Source: Paramyrothecium sp. XJ0827 (lineage: Eukaryota; Ascomycota; Sordariomycetes; Hypocreales; Stachybotryaceae). Taken from it: 64,000 nucleotides of DNA. The stretch spans positions 1,178,001 through 1,242,000 of the forward strand of contig JAJFPB010000006.1 in assembly GCA_020881915.1 (NCBI GenBank). The letters run 5' to 3'. Of this stretch, positions 1 through 11,592 are shown in pieces (the first letter of the stretch is position 1; the number at the start of each line of letters is the position of its first letter). The notes below the pieces were generated by a model. It did no database searches and had not been told where the DNA came from. It was given only the letters and a program-made list of their open reading frames with translations. A program made the translations under genes and the position numbers.

Positions 1-800
1 TGGAACCTTCAAGCTCTTGAATAGTTTCGGGATGTAATTCCGGCCTGGGTAAGCAGTCAGAATGAAGTTGTGCCTTCTCATGTGGCATGACTTCTTGATG
101 CAACGCGCGGCGTTTTCTTTTTCGTCGCAGTAGGCAGGCCGCTGCCAGGAGTGCGGACATCGCAGCTAGTGTGCCCACAACAGGCCCAGCTATCCAAGCC
201 AAATCACGCGAGCTGCCTAGGTTATGTCAGTGACTTGGTCTTGAAAGCCCCTGCAGCCACGTACCGTCTTGCGTCTCCACCGTGTTCGGTGGACCTGTAC
301 TCGTTGACACGGGCGTGAGAATGCTGGACCTTGTGGAAACCGTAAAACTGGTTACGGTGCCAGGGGGGACAGTGGAATTTCTCAAGTCGGATTCAGATAT
401 AGGTTCGAACGATGAAATAGGTCCGAACGATGAAGTTACATCGTCTACAATGAGCGTCAAAGTTGTAAGCAGGCCATTTGCAAGGGTGACCTCTGTAGTG
501 CTGAGCGGTAACACCGGCGCTCCTCCGCATAAGTCGAGGATCCGCGTGACTTGATCGCTCACAAAGTCGTTCAGTGAGCTTCCGGGACCAGTGTATGAGT
601 CAATGCACTCAGCACACTCTGCCCAAGCTACCTGCCAAGTCGAGCCATTTTCGCATAATTCCGGCCCTACGCTGATTCTCGTGGAAAGGTCATTGACCTC
701 GGCTGTGAAAAATGTAAGCATCGTTGTGGCAACATTATAGACGCCAACCTAGGCACGGACCGCAGCTGGGATTGCATGCTGCTGGCGAATTTGTCGACAT
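1..800 (-). CDS. Ser/Thr-rich single-pass membrane protein, 3' end cut by window edge
   Basis: Three exons can be read: 800-761, 702-265 and 216 to beyond position 1, with introns of 58 and 48 nt (GT-AG, branch-like CTGAC in the second). The N-terminal part is a small cysteine-bearing ectodomain with motifs PELCENGSTW and AECAECIDSY, followed by a Ser/Thr/Pro-rich stalk. The last exon encodes one hydrophobic segment (start WIAGPVVGTLAAMSALLAAA) followed by a basic RRKRKRR stop-transfer and a cytoplasmic tail that runs off the window. This architecture is common for fungal cell-surface or putative sensor proteins. No enzyme domain is visible. The ATG at 800 gives no signal peptide, so the true start is probably in a further upstream exon that I could not identify. 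The stalk contains an 18-bp tandem duplication at 399-434. Confidence 0.6.
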
Positions 801-2211
801 GCCGGCCTCAGGCTTCGTAGTAGAGTCTAATCTATTTGACAAAGGGTGCCGGGAATGATGATTGTAAGGCGCGTGTTTGGGCAGCGGGATGTTGTTGGGG
901 CCCGGTCAGCGATAACATTCTGGCAAAGCGGGGAAGCACAAGATCGACGGGACAAAGGACTTTTCCGTCCTCGTGAGTTATTGGTGGTCGAAAAAGGGGC
1001 CAGACACAAGGCTGGCCACGAAAGTAATTACTGGTGCAACGCTGGGGCAGAAGGGGGCGGAAGTATGACCTTGATTGGGCTGGTTGTTGAGCGCAACGTT
1101 ATCTGCTGCGCGGTGCTGTCTCAACCAATCTTGGGGAGGCACACTGTGCAAACCTCCTCAAATACTTGAGGCAATTCTTTTTGTGTCCCTCCAAGGGCAG
1201 CAAAGGTTTGCCTGAAGTATCGAACCAGGACTCCAGAATCTGCCTCGCCTTGGCAACTCAGAGCGGAGGCAGGCACACGGCATAAATATACGTAAAAGCT
1301 GAATACTCTTAACACATGTTTCACTGCGATGAGTCAAATCGTTTCGACAGCGAATTACCTGGCATTGATCACGCCTTGTTTTGAGCAGGCTTTCTGATGT
1401 TGGGCAGACGGGAGGGCGAGATAATGAAGCTCAGAAGTCGGAGGGTTGATTTCGTAGGACTAATTTTCGTTATCCAGAGCTCTGTATAAAAAGAGAATTC
1501 ATCCATACCAATTTCTTTTTATGGGTTCTTTTCAGGTTCTCTACTTTAAGGTCTAGCTATTTTTTCTTGCTTATAGTACTTTGATCCTCATCCAAGGAAT
1601 TGTTAATTCAATAACACAGCTTCATTTTATACATAGCCAACCATTTAGTCTTGTAAAGAGAGGTACCTGGTCCAAAACCGTTTCAACAATAAATGCTGCA
1701 AGCAATGGCCTAAATCTGTAGGCAAATGGAGACAGGTACGTACAGGACTTCGACGGCGTCCTCCAATCACTGCCGTTTCTGTACTCTGTACATGGTCTAG
1801 GTAACTGTGTGGCATCAGAGCCTTCGCCACCAAATGAGACTTGCGGCTGTCTGAACCCTGCATAGCCACCGCTTGAGCTGACACACTAAGTCTGCATGAT
1901 CAGCACAGCCGAGCTGAACTCGGCCAACGCTTGATCCTCCTCCTTTGTTGCTCTGTCAATCTCTCCATCAGATTCTCACGTTCAGTGAATCGAGCGGCTG
2001 CGAGGGCCCGCGTCGATTTGGTGGTCTATCCGTCTACCTAAAGTGTACAGACTGTCATATGTCCTCCGCCCGAAGTCTGAGCCTAGGAGGCTTCTGTGCT
2101 GAATTATGACCATAAACCCCTCTCACGTGGTCCGACCAGAGACCGAGGCGCGTCGCGAGGGTGAGTGAGAGCCCATCATTCCTGGAAAGATCCGTCGTCT
2201 CAAATTGATAA
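801..2211. other. intergenic, no supported gene
   Basis: About 1.4 kb with only short, composition-driven open frames on both strands. I see no recognisable protein motif, RNA gene or repeat. The part near 1490-1640 is AT-rich. A 5' exon of the NACHT gene could lie in the last few hundred bases but none could be defined. Confidence 0.5.
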
Positions 2212-5200
2212 ATGTGGTATACAGTTATCGAAAATGCTGTAAGACCCTTGTTTGATCGCATTTTGGACATCATCAAAAGCCGCGAGATCTTCCATACATC
2301 GCCTACATTCTTTGTTGTCTACGCGTGGGACAATGGATCCGGAACAGCAGTTTCAGATGCTGTTCAAGAATTCATTCACATTTGCGAACGTGCAGGATGC
2401 GCGATCAAATCAGACCAGGCACCAGCGGTCCGAGCCGTAACTGAACAACAGCTTTGCCTACTACCGCTCGGCGCACATCCGTCTGCCGTTGAGCTTGTTG
2501 TGCTGTGTGCGTCCAACCTTCTTGGGCAGTACATGAAGACGCCAGGGTTTCAGAACTATGTCGATGACATGGTCACTGCTCATAAAGCTCAGACACACAG
2601 CAGTGAGCACAATTTTGTTGGCGAAGTTTACGAAAAACACTATAAGCTCCGGCAACAGAATAGCAGCACCCTACATCACGTGGAGACGGAGCTGGCGTTG
2701 TTGAGGATAAGAGCAGATTCTGGCCAAAAGACATCAATCATACCCTTCATTCTTAACGGCGATTACCATGCCAACCTCCCAGCGTATCTGAGTAAGCACA
2801 ACGACATCCTGAGAACCGTGATAGGCCCAAAACCTGAGGGAGACGGGTCGAAGTATGAGTGCTTTCTCAAGGTGCTTGAACGTCTTGCCGAGCGCGGGAA
2901 AAATAGACCTGGTCCTGCGTCTTTGATTCAGGCGCTGAGAAAGCTATATACGGCATTAACGAAGCAATTTAAGGATGAGTCACTCACAACTGTCAACCGT
3001 GAACATCTGCTGCTTCGCCAAATTGACGCGGCTAACAGACTGTCGGATACCTGGACTGACGCCCAGAGGCTGCCGCCGAACAATAACGAGCTGAGAGGTG
3101 GGTGTTGCACAGAAGCGCCGCATGCGACCAGACTTCCTGTCGTGAACAAATGTACATTGAACTAGTTCTGAGCTAACTTCCTCTAGAAATACGCGAATAT
3201 CAACGAAGGATAGACATTCTCAAGGCCCTCCACACTTCCCCGTATCGAGATAGAAAGAATATCAACACAGATCGGGTTCCAGGAACTTGCGAGTGGTTTG
3301 TTGGCCACCAACTCTTCCGCAAATGGCTTGCATGCAAATCATCTTCCATGCTCTGGGTTTCCGCCGATCCAGGCTGTGGGAAATCGGTCTTGGCAAAGTA
3401 CTTGGTGGACTCTGTGCTGCCACTCCCAGAGTCAAGAACGATTTGCTACTTTTTCTTCAAGGACGGTTTCGATGACCAGAAGAGCGCCGGGAGTGCACTC
3501 TGTTGTGTCCTTCATCAATTATTTGAGCAGAGGCCAGAGCTCCTCTCGGAAAAGATCGCAGAGCGCTTTGAAGCATACGGGGAGCGTCTCACGGGCTCGG
3601 TGGGCGAACTCTGGAATATTCTGACCATGACGTCTCAGGATAGCCTTGCTGGCGAGATTATCTGTGTGTTCGACGCTTTTGATGAGTGCGATGACGGGGG
3701 AAGGAAGGAGCTCGCTCAAGTATTGTGCAGCTACTACGGAACAACAAGTAATTTTAATCTAAAAGTCCTACTAACCAGCCGACCATATGGCGATATCAGA
3801 CGGAGTTTTCAGCCGATAAACATCCCAGGGCTTCCTGTGATTCGTTTGAGCGGCGAGAGCGACGAAGAGCTGGTCAAGATCTCTCGGGAGATTGACTTAT
3901 ACATAGAATCAAGAGTCAAAAGCATTCAAGCAACTCTCAGACTCAATCCAGATGAAGGGCGCCTCCTCCTCGAACGACTTCTGAGCATTCCGCACCGGAC
4001 ATACCTTTGGGCTCACCTCACATTGGATCTCATTAAAGACAATAACAACATTGATCAGATGGGATTGCGGATGGCAACTTCTCAGCTGCCGCCTACTATC
4101 GACCACGCGTACGAAATGATCTTGGCCAAGAGCACAGATCCCGCAATGGCGAAAAAGCTACTGCACATTGTTGTGGCCGCAGCGAGACCACTAACACTGC
4201 TAGAGATGGGTTTCGCGTTGACAGTCCGTGAAACTGACCAATCATATGAATCCATGCATCTGAAATCTGAATTTCGCCTGCGCGAGTACCTCAGAGAGAT
4301 CTGCGGCCTGTTCGTTACTGTCATTGGTTCCAAGGTCTATCTTCTTCACCAGACAGCGAAGGAATTTTTAGTCCAAAACGAAACAGCGGACGCCCAACCG
4401 ACCAGTAGCAAGACTAGCAACAACTTCAAATGGAAGTCGACTTTCTCACCGCGGCAATCTCATCGTATTCTGTCAAGACTCTGCATGAGACACTTGCTCT
4501 TCAAAGAGTTTGAGATCAAGCCACTCGAGGACATTGGGATGATGTCTCAGTATCTTGACGATCATGTGTTCCTTGAATACTCGGCTAGAAATTGGGCGAT
4601 GCACGTGATAGCAGGGGACTTTGAAGATGAATCGATTGTTGATCTGTCAATGCAGCTCTGCAATCCAGACACGAAGCGATTTACGACGTGGTTCAACATT
4701 CACTGGGCAGGTGCACACTCGGGTAGTCCGAAGGACTTCACAACTCTCATGATTGCTTCTTACCTCGGACTTGCACAGCTGGTGAGCTTCCTGCTCAAAA
4801 GGACAACTGTTACAATTAACTCTTGTGACGGCACCTACAAGCGCTCACCTCTATCTTGGGCTTCAGAATACGGCTTTACGGACGTTGTAAAACTGTTGAT
4901 TGGCGGACCAAGCCTCCAGATAAGGAATGTTTTCAGTCTTTCCTTATCATTTCTTCAAAGAGCTAAGATTGATGCAAGGGATGTGTATGGTCGCACACCC
5001 CTTTCGTACGCCTGCTGGAATGGCAACATAGATGTCATAGAGTTGTTGATCAAGGCAGGGGCCCGACCCGACCTGGAGGATGAGATCGGAGGTACTCCGA
5101 TATCTTATGCAATAATCAACGGCCAAAAAGCCTTGGCTAGCTTGGTGAAGAAGGATAAAAAGGGGATGCAGATCGACTCAGAGGACGCAGTCAGCAAAGC

Positions 5201-6995
5201 GCTGTTGTTGTCTGCCGCCCACAAAGGCCACGATACAGTCGTTAAACTGCTCCTTGAGAATAGCAACGTCGACGTCAATGTTCGCAATGAAGTTGACCAG
5301 ACGCCACTAAGGCTTGCTGCGCAAGAAGGACATATCGCAGTCGTTGTGATGTTACTTGGCCGCGGCAATATTGACGTCAATCCGATTGATGTATTCGGCC
5401 GAACACCTTTGTCGTCAGCAGCTGAAAACGGCTGCGACACAGTCATCAAACTATTGCTAGATACCGGCAAAGTTGACGCCAATACTAAAGATATATCTGA
5501 CCGCACAGCATTGTCATGGGTGGCCGGGAACGGGCGCCATGTTGTGGTTGAGCAATTAGTCAAGATCGACAACATAGACATCGATTCCAAAGATAAATCC
5601 GGTCGAACACCGCTGTCATGGGCCGCCAGCGGGAAAGTGGTCGAGTGCCTGATAAGTACTGGCCGCGTTGACTGTGACTCACGAGACAATTCAGGTCGCA
5701 CCCCCCTGTCTTGGGCTGTTGTCAGTCCTCATGCTGCTGTTGCCGAAGCATTGCTTAATGGCGGTGGAGTCAACGTAAACTCGAGAGATCATTCTGGCCG
5801 CACACCATTGTCTTGGGCTGCCGGACATGACAAGACACAGGTGATGGGACTATTGCTGTCCACCAACATCAAGGCAGACCTGGCCGACAACTTACGTCGT
5901 ACGCCTTTGTTTTGGGCCGTCATCAACGACAATTCCAAAGCAGTGGAGATTCTGTTGGCCGTGAATGCTGTTGATGCGAACTCAAAGGACAAAGCAGGTT
6001 GGACTCCCTTATTTTGGGCAGTCCATAAGAAATGCCACTCTGTGTTCGAGGTGCTTGTGCGGAATAGCAAGGTGGATCTTGACGCCGTGGACAATGCTGG
6101 TCGAACACCACTCTCCTGGGCTGCCTCAGAAGGCCCCGACAACATGGTCAATTCACTCCTTGATAAAGCGGTAGACGTCACCATCAAGGACAATACGGGC
6201 CGAACGCCGCTGTCACTCGCTGTTGAGGCGAGAAACACGAACGTAATCAAAAGTGTGCTTATTGCAGGCGGGTTTGATGGCGACATGAAGGATGGTGCAA
6301 ATGGTTTACTGATTCTAGAAAACCAAACTGACGACGCAATGGATGTCTGCGAGCTGGGTTCTAAGTATATCTTGCCACTGAGCCGTCGCGATACTCGAGC
6401 GACTCCGGAGCTGAGAGCAGGGATGCAGCTTTGTCTTCGCTACTCGGGCACCAACACTCAATGGACAGCGCCATTCTTTACTACTGAAGAGTGTGTCACC
6501 TACATCAAAATCGCTAGGTTGGATCAGAGGCAGCGACTTGTGCGTGCTGACATATCACACCTGAATGGCATGACAATTGCCCGGCTCTTTAAGCAGGAAG
6601 TCTGGCCAATGTCCATGGAGAATAGGAGCGACACTGCGTTCATTTTCTGGCAGGAACAAGCCAAGAACTATAGAGATGATTGGTTGGACAGAGGTACAAG
6701 AGGCTGGATTCCAATACGATACCGGCTTCCCCCGCGCAGCATAATGCCATACTCATGGGATTACCCAACCGCGAAGGACAAGGGTATTATTGTTTCGGCA
6801 CATGATGAATATCACCGAGTATCACTTAGCACCGTTGGTACCCTGCCACCGTTCAAGTTCTCTGGAGGAACGAGGATGATCAGCATTGACATTGTGGCAA
6901 CCCCAAGAAATGAGGAATACATGCGTCAAACTACAACATGTGTACTATCAAATTTTAAGGAAACGAAACCAACACATAATCGCCTGAAACGGTAG
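2212..6995 (+). CDS. NLR-type receptor: TIR/SEFIR-like N-terminus, NACHT, ankyrin repeats, VPS13 VAB-like C-terminus
   Basis: Two exons, 2212-3097 and 3187-6995, joined across an 89-nt intron (gtgggt...ctctag), give about 1564 residues. Residues about 30-250 form an N-terminal domain with FFVVYAWDNG and a later HHVETELALLRIR motif, weakly reminiscent of TIR/SEFIR folds. The stretch VPGTCEWF leads into a NACHT NTPase: Walker A ADPGCGKS near residues 355-362 and Walker B ICVFDAFDEC near 453-463. From about 815 to 1330 there are more than a dozen ankyrin repeats, many with the GRTPLSWA signature. Residues about 1375-1525 (6423-6873) contain WPMSMENRSD, YRLPPRSIMPYSWDYPTAK and LPPFKF, which match the conserved core of the VPS13 SHR-BD/VAB repeat. 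Fungal NACHT-ankyrin proteins are known or suspected sensors in heterokaryon incompatibility and biotic interactions; the role here is inferred. The start codon is uncertain: an upstream exon or a small intron near 2236 is possible. A 20-residue insertion near 4910-4970 interrupts one ankyrin repeat. Confidence 0.85.
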
Positions 6996-7208
6996 TATGC
7001 TAGCATCATACTGGCCATCAATACTTCATTCAAGATGAATACCGACAAGTCTCCGTTGCAATCTGTTTCTTAGTTGCTACCACTCACGGCTGTGTACATT
7101 TCCTATTTGTTTATCTTTGTGGCACTCGTCGCATAACGCGAGGTTAAGGGAAAGGTTCTGACCGGTTCAATGCTAGAGATAGCTTGAAACAAAAATCAAC
7201 CTAAATAG

Positions 7209-8281
7209 TTAAGCATATTTCTTCACCATTTTCAAGATGGCTTCCTCCGTTTCTCTGGGGCTTGTTGCGTTCAGATAGTGTCCCGCTCCGTCAATGAATG
7301 TTAAGGTGGCCTCGCTCGATGACGTGAATAGCTTAATATGCTCAGTTGGTACTATTTTTCCATAAACGGGATCTTCGGGGCTCTAGCAGAGATTGTTAGT
7401 ATGCGCGGCTGCATTCTAGACAAACAGACACTGACATGTAGCCAATAGACGGGGCACTTGACATCCCGAAGCCGAGACAAGAGTCCGTCTCTGTCCATCA
7501 AGTTCAGTAACGCCATCCGCAGCTTCTTGCGCCCCTCCTCGCCGTTGTAAACTTCCTGTAGAGTGCGGTCCCAAAACGACAAGGTCTCTTGAGACACAGT
7601 CCCGGAGAAGCCAAGCTGCGCAACCATGTTTCTCCAGGACTCGTCCACAATAAAGTCAGGCGTAGGAATTGACCACTTGTCAAGGAAGTGCTTTAATTGC
7701 GTTTTTGGGTCCCAGCATCCTTTCTCTCGGGAAGCCGCCGACTCGTAGTCCATGGAAGTTCCTAAGGGCAGCAGGCCGAGGATCTAAAATATTAAGACTT
7801 GGACGTTAGTTTGATTTGTACTCTACATGAGCGGATGTTTGCAGGAGTATCAACACGAGGCTGATGACTTTGATAGGGACCAAGAGCTCCCGGAATACGC
7901 GTGTCCTGCACGAACCTTGCTAGGCGCTAATAGTGCCATCCGTACCACGATCCACCCGCCTTGGCTTGTTCCCAAAGCGAATGCCTTCTCGATTCCCAAC
8001 GCCTCCATCGTCTGGAGTGCCATCAAGGCTGAATCCCAGTATGTCCAGTGCTCCTTTGTGGTGCTTGTCGCTCCATGACCCAGGGGTTCAATGGCGAGCA
8101 GATTGACGACACTGGTTAGCGAGCTGCTGTTGAATTGCGTCTCATAGAGCGAAGAAGTAGTGCACATCGAGTTGATGAGGACTACTGTGGGCTTTGCCGG
8201 ATCGATTTTGCCCCCCTCAAGTCGGTAGCCCACGCTGATGCCGCCGAGGTGCGGCACAGTAAGCATAGTTTTCGCAGCCAT
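7209..8281 (-). CDS. alpha/beta hydrolase
   Basis: Three exons, 8281-7916, 7783-7436 and 7382-7209, give 295 residues; introns are 132 and 53 nt with canonical ends and frame continuity. The nucleophile elbow GTSQGG lies near residue 106, in the normal place for a 290-300 residue alpha/beta hydrolase. An acidic residue follows in DPVYGK, and the catalytic-type histidine is in the C-terminal FIDGAGHYLN motif. So a Ser-Asp-His triad is plausible. The family cleaves esters, lactones or C-C bonds; the substrate cannot be told. No signal peptide is seen, so the enzyme is probably cytosolic. Its neighbours include a P450 relic and an MFS carrier, a grouping seen in secondary metabolism, but no core synthase is present. 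Confidence 0.85.
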
Positions 8282-9075
8282 ACTGATCCAAATGACCTGG
8301 GATAGATTTCCTTGAGCTGGATTTGCGCACTGTGGTTAAAAGGTATATTGTTCAACGAGTGGGTTGCTCTGCAGGTGCAAGTGTGAGTTTTGGTCGATGT
8401 AAAGTGTGCCTCGGTACTGAGTGAGGGGAACTTCCAACTTTGCCACGCCAGAGGTATCATCAGGACGGGGCCGAGACGATCAACGGGACGCGGACTAGAA
8501 GCCACACATGGATCGTAGGCTAGAAAGATTCCGCGGATCCAGTTTATTGGTGGAGACGCGACAGAAGTGGCACATGGCTTGTTCAGGCAAGTTGATGTAT
8601 TACGTACATTTCAGCCACTTGAATAGGCTAGTGGGATCGACGCCGGTTTATGCAGACCACGTTCCCGCTTGAGTGCTATATGCGGGGTTTAGGTCGTGAA
8701 TATAATCACAGTCTTACGATGTGATCAGACTGCTGATACCTTGCATAAGGATTTGTAGAGATGGGCTTTCTCAAGTAGCTGGAAGTCTGCTGTCTTCTTC
8801 CTGTGTATTCAACACAGCCTTCTTCATACCCTTATAGGACGACTACCGAAGAAGTAATCCTTGACCGATACGAGATTTTTAGTTCCTCCAGACATTGCCA
8901 GATGGTCTTCTTCCATTACAAGACTTTCAAAAGCTCTATTAGAAACGAGGCTCTCAAAGCTCATGCCGGCACTGTCGACAATTCGGGCTGATGAAAGAAC
9001 GAAGTCCTGCTCTGCGCACAAATATAGCCCTGTTCTGTGATAGAACACTGCTTCTTGGTTCATTTATGCTCTAAC
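8282..9075. other. spacer without a supported gene
   Basis: Nearly 800 bases downstream of the glutamyl-tRNA synthetase relic and upstream of the hydrolase. A minus-strand open frame at 8824-9063 is not recognisable. The stretch reads like decayed or non-coding DNA. Confidence 0.4.
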
Positions 9076-9330
9076 CTAAGACTTGCCACAAAGAATAGCA
9101 AAGAAAACCAATTTCGACTCTTCCTTCGACCGTTATCCATCTAATATGAAGTTGCCCTTGCGCTCAAACTGGATGATGGCGCCGTGTTTCAAGCCGCGCA
9201 CATTGCAGTCCCCAAATGCGGCCACTGTGAATTCTGTGACTGGAGTAAGGTATTCTTCAATCGAGTCAGATTTCTCCAACGTGTTCGAGCTAATGAGGTA
9301 GTCGAAGAAGACAAGCTCGGCAGGAATCAA
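9076..9330 (-). pseudogene. relic of a cytosolic glutamyl-tRNA synthetase C-terminal domain
   Basis: The minus strand encodes the C-terminal anticodon-binding end of an archaeal/eukaryotic-type glutamyl-tRNA synthetase: a VFFDYLIS start, then EYLTPVTEF, AFGDCNVRGLKHG and IIQFERKGNFILDG. These match the family segments normally written VDFDYLI, LTP.TE, .GD.NVR.LK.GDIIQFERKGY. An in-frame stop follows FILDG at 9133, but recognisable residues (KLVFFAI then GKS) continue to another stop at 9076. Only about 85 residues of a normally about 700-residue enzyme remain, so this is a broken gene fragment and not the housekeeping copy. It abuts a P450 fragment on the opposite strand within about 10 bp, which suggests a recombination or insertion breakpoint near 9331-9340. 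Confidence 0.65.
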
Positions 9331-9331
9331 G

Positions 9332-9729
9332 TTGGATTCATCGACTGCGAGCCGACACTGGTTTCACGGTGAAAACGCCCAGTGGTGAGGAACATTGTTT
9401 GGATGGATTGATCATCTACAATGCGGAGAGTCACATCTATTGTGACCCAGCTGTCTACGGAGACACAGCCAACTCTTTCGTGCCAGAACGGTGGCTGGAC
9501 GAAAAGAGAAACTCAGAAGTCTCGGCTGGTTCTTGGAGACCATTTGAGCGCGGGCCACGAGGCTGCATTGGACAGGGCTTGCATTAACTGGATTGCGCGC
9601 TATTATCGCCATGATAGCCTGCCGATTGGATTTTTACAAGGTTGGTTTTGGCGAGCTGGATCTCGACGAGAAAAGGAAGCCAATTCTAGACGATCACGGC
9701 ATTGCCGTGTTAAATCACATGTTTATAAT
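9332..9729 (+). pseudogene. relic of a cytochrome P450 C-terminal half
   Basis: The plus strand carries the C-terminal end of a P450: GFTVKTPSGEE, then FVPERWLDE (the PERF-type motif) and the haem loop FERGPRGCIGQ, which keeps the cysteine ligand (F-x-x-G-x-R-x-C-x-G). Immediately after the haem loop the frame is lost by one base near 9585; the next frame continues naturally with LTGLRAIIAMIACRLDFY and reaches a canonical donor at 9730 (gtaagt). The downstream exon after 9786 soon hits a stop. The N-terminal two-thirds, including the I-helix and EXXR, are absent. This is a truncated, frameshifted copy and would not give an active enzyme. Confidence 0.75.
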
Positions 9730-10089
9730 GTAAGTGAACATAGTGGACCGCATTTCCACAGTCCCAAGACTAACACGACTTTCCAGACTGGCCAACGTAT
9801 GAAGGCGTTAGGGACGCTGTATCTAGTCCGAACAACCTTGACATCGTGTGTGACACAAGTATCTCGTAATGGCGACGTGCGTACTTTGAGCCCTGCACAT
9901 ATGTCATGCTGATCGTCAAGAAAATTCTTCTAGCAAGTGCAATTTGCACTTCCACCGCCAAGCTAGGTAGAGGCTACGGTACGCTGTACAGGAAGTTCTC
10001 TCCTTGGATCCATGACCACGACGCTATTTGTATTTCACGTCAACCCCAATGAATTCCATCATCAAGCAAGCCATTCGAGTGCACGTGAT
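9730..10089. other. spacer between P450 relic and MFS gene
   Basis: About 360 bases with the tail of the P450 relic (acceptor-like ttccag near 9786) and the 3' flank of the MFS carrier. Nothing else is recognised. Confidence 0.4.
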
Positions 10090-11592
10090 TTAGGAAGCCA
10101 ACGGAGCAGAACTGTGTCCTCGTGTAGGTCCCAACGGCAGCATGTGCAAGTCAACACGATGAAGCAGCTTCTTCCACTTCCACAACACCCCCCAGCCGCC
10201 AAACATGGATGAGAGCCCGGTGAAGATGATCAGCGGCCCGTACATTGTCTTGAAGCCGAAGCCACTGCCAGACATTGAGCTGCCAGCCTTCAAGAGTGGC
10301 ACGCCCGCAAGACCTCCGGATACATACCCGATGCCTCTCGCGCCATTTAGCAATCCGTATACCAAACCAGGATCTATCGCCTCGTTGTGGTCTGCAGCTT
10401 CTTGCTCCAACTCGTTGACAATGCCTCCCCAAGTCGCACTGTAGCCACCGGCAAAAAACCCAAATGTGATTGAGAACAACGCCAGCAGGGTCATGCTCCG
10501 TGGCGTGGTGAGGCCCCAGAAGGCCAACGCTGATAGAGCAGAGCTTAGTGCTGAGATTGCCGTTACGGTGGTGGCGGAGAGGGAGAAGCGCTTCTTGTCA
10601 CTTAGATAGCCGAAGAAGGCTGATGCAAAAATGCCGGGAATGTTGAAGAGGGTGAGCAGGAGAGTGGCGGTGGCCTGAGACAACATGGTAACTTCATGGG
10701 CGTACGTGTTAAGATAGGTCTGCGGAATGCCATAGCCCGAGCTTTGAAGGATAATGGCCACGCTGTAAATATAGAATGTCCTGTGCTTGATGAAGTGCCA
10801 CGGCACGCCACGTGCCCTGTACGGCGACGCTGAGACGGCGGACGGATGCACCGGCACGAGGAAGATGCCTAATAGGCTGCTTCCAACGGCGATAGCAGCC
10901 CATGCCCTCAACATGAGGCGGAAGCCGTAGTTGTCAAGTAACGCCCGGAAGAGGAACGGGCAGACCGATCCAGTCACGTTCTTGCAAGCCAGCACAATGC
11001 CGTAGGCCACGGCCCGGTTCCTGGTGTTGTACCATTCCCCGAGCGAGAGCGTCGCTGGGCTGTACACGAGCGTGCACCCGAGGGCTGCCATGACACCCTG
11101 GGTAGCGACGAGATGCCAAACATGAGTGCTGTAAGAGGCCAAGAGGAAGCTGATGCCGGTCAGAAGTGCGCCGCAGACGGCGGCGTGTTGGCGCCAGTGG
11201 GCCCATCGCTTCGTGAAGAGGGCGAACAGGAACGGCATCGAGAGGTACATGACACCGTTGGAGGTTGTGCCGATGATGCCGGTTGTTGAGCGGTCCCCCT
11301 GAAGCGTCCAGTTGCTGGAATAGTATTCTTGGAACACACCGTAGTTCATGGCAAATCCTGCGCCCAAATGAGTACCTTACCGTCCGATTACATTGATGCG
11401 AGGACTCAAGTTCAACTTACCCCATATTGGCAGTTGCAGCACCGCAGAGCCCAGAAGGACGCAGGCTCTCTTCCTCGAGTCTCTATTTGTCGACGCTGCA
11501 GCCGAGTTGGGTGCAGCATCGCGGAATTCCTGTTGGACCACGCCACCGTCGGTTGGTGACCGGCGACCGGTATCATCTTCACTTCGCGACAT
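10090..11592 (-). CDS. MFS transporter, monocarboxylate permease-like
   Basis: Two exons, 11592-11421 and 11357-10090, flank a 63-nt intron (gtaagt...gcgcag) and give 479 residues. The splice restores the family N-terminus: LQLPIWGFAMNYGVFQEYY covers the end of helix 1. About twelve hydrophobic segments follow, with the cytoplasmic loop motif SDKKR between helices 8 and 9 (the family D-x-x-x-R type loop) and GEWYNTRNRAVAYG in the first half, typical of fungal monocarboxylate-transporter-like carriers of the MFS. Start chosen at MSRSEDDTG, which gives the usual short acidic/Ser-rich cytoplasmic tail. The substrate may be an organic acid or a metabolite; the sequence does not decide. No disruption is seen. 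Confidence 0.88.

Noticed and set aside
399..434. 18-bp tandem repeat ataggttcgaacgatgaa / ataggtccgaacgatgaa
   Set aside because: Lies in frame in the low-complexity stalk of the membrane protein; ordinary for such regions and not a tRNA T-loop despite the ggttcgaa motif.
5105..6286. Long antisense open frames (198 and 165 residues) opposite the ankyrin repeats
   Set aside because: They mirror the repeat codons of the sense gene and have no independent motif.
9421..9912. 163-residue plus-strand frame
   Set aside because: It overlaps the P450 relic in another frame; the P450 frame carries the family motifs.
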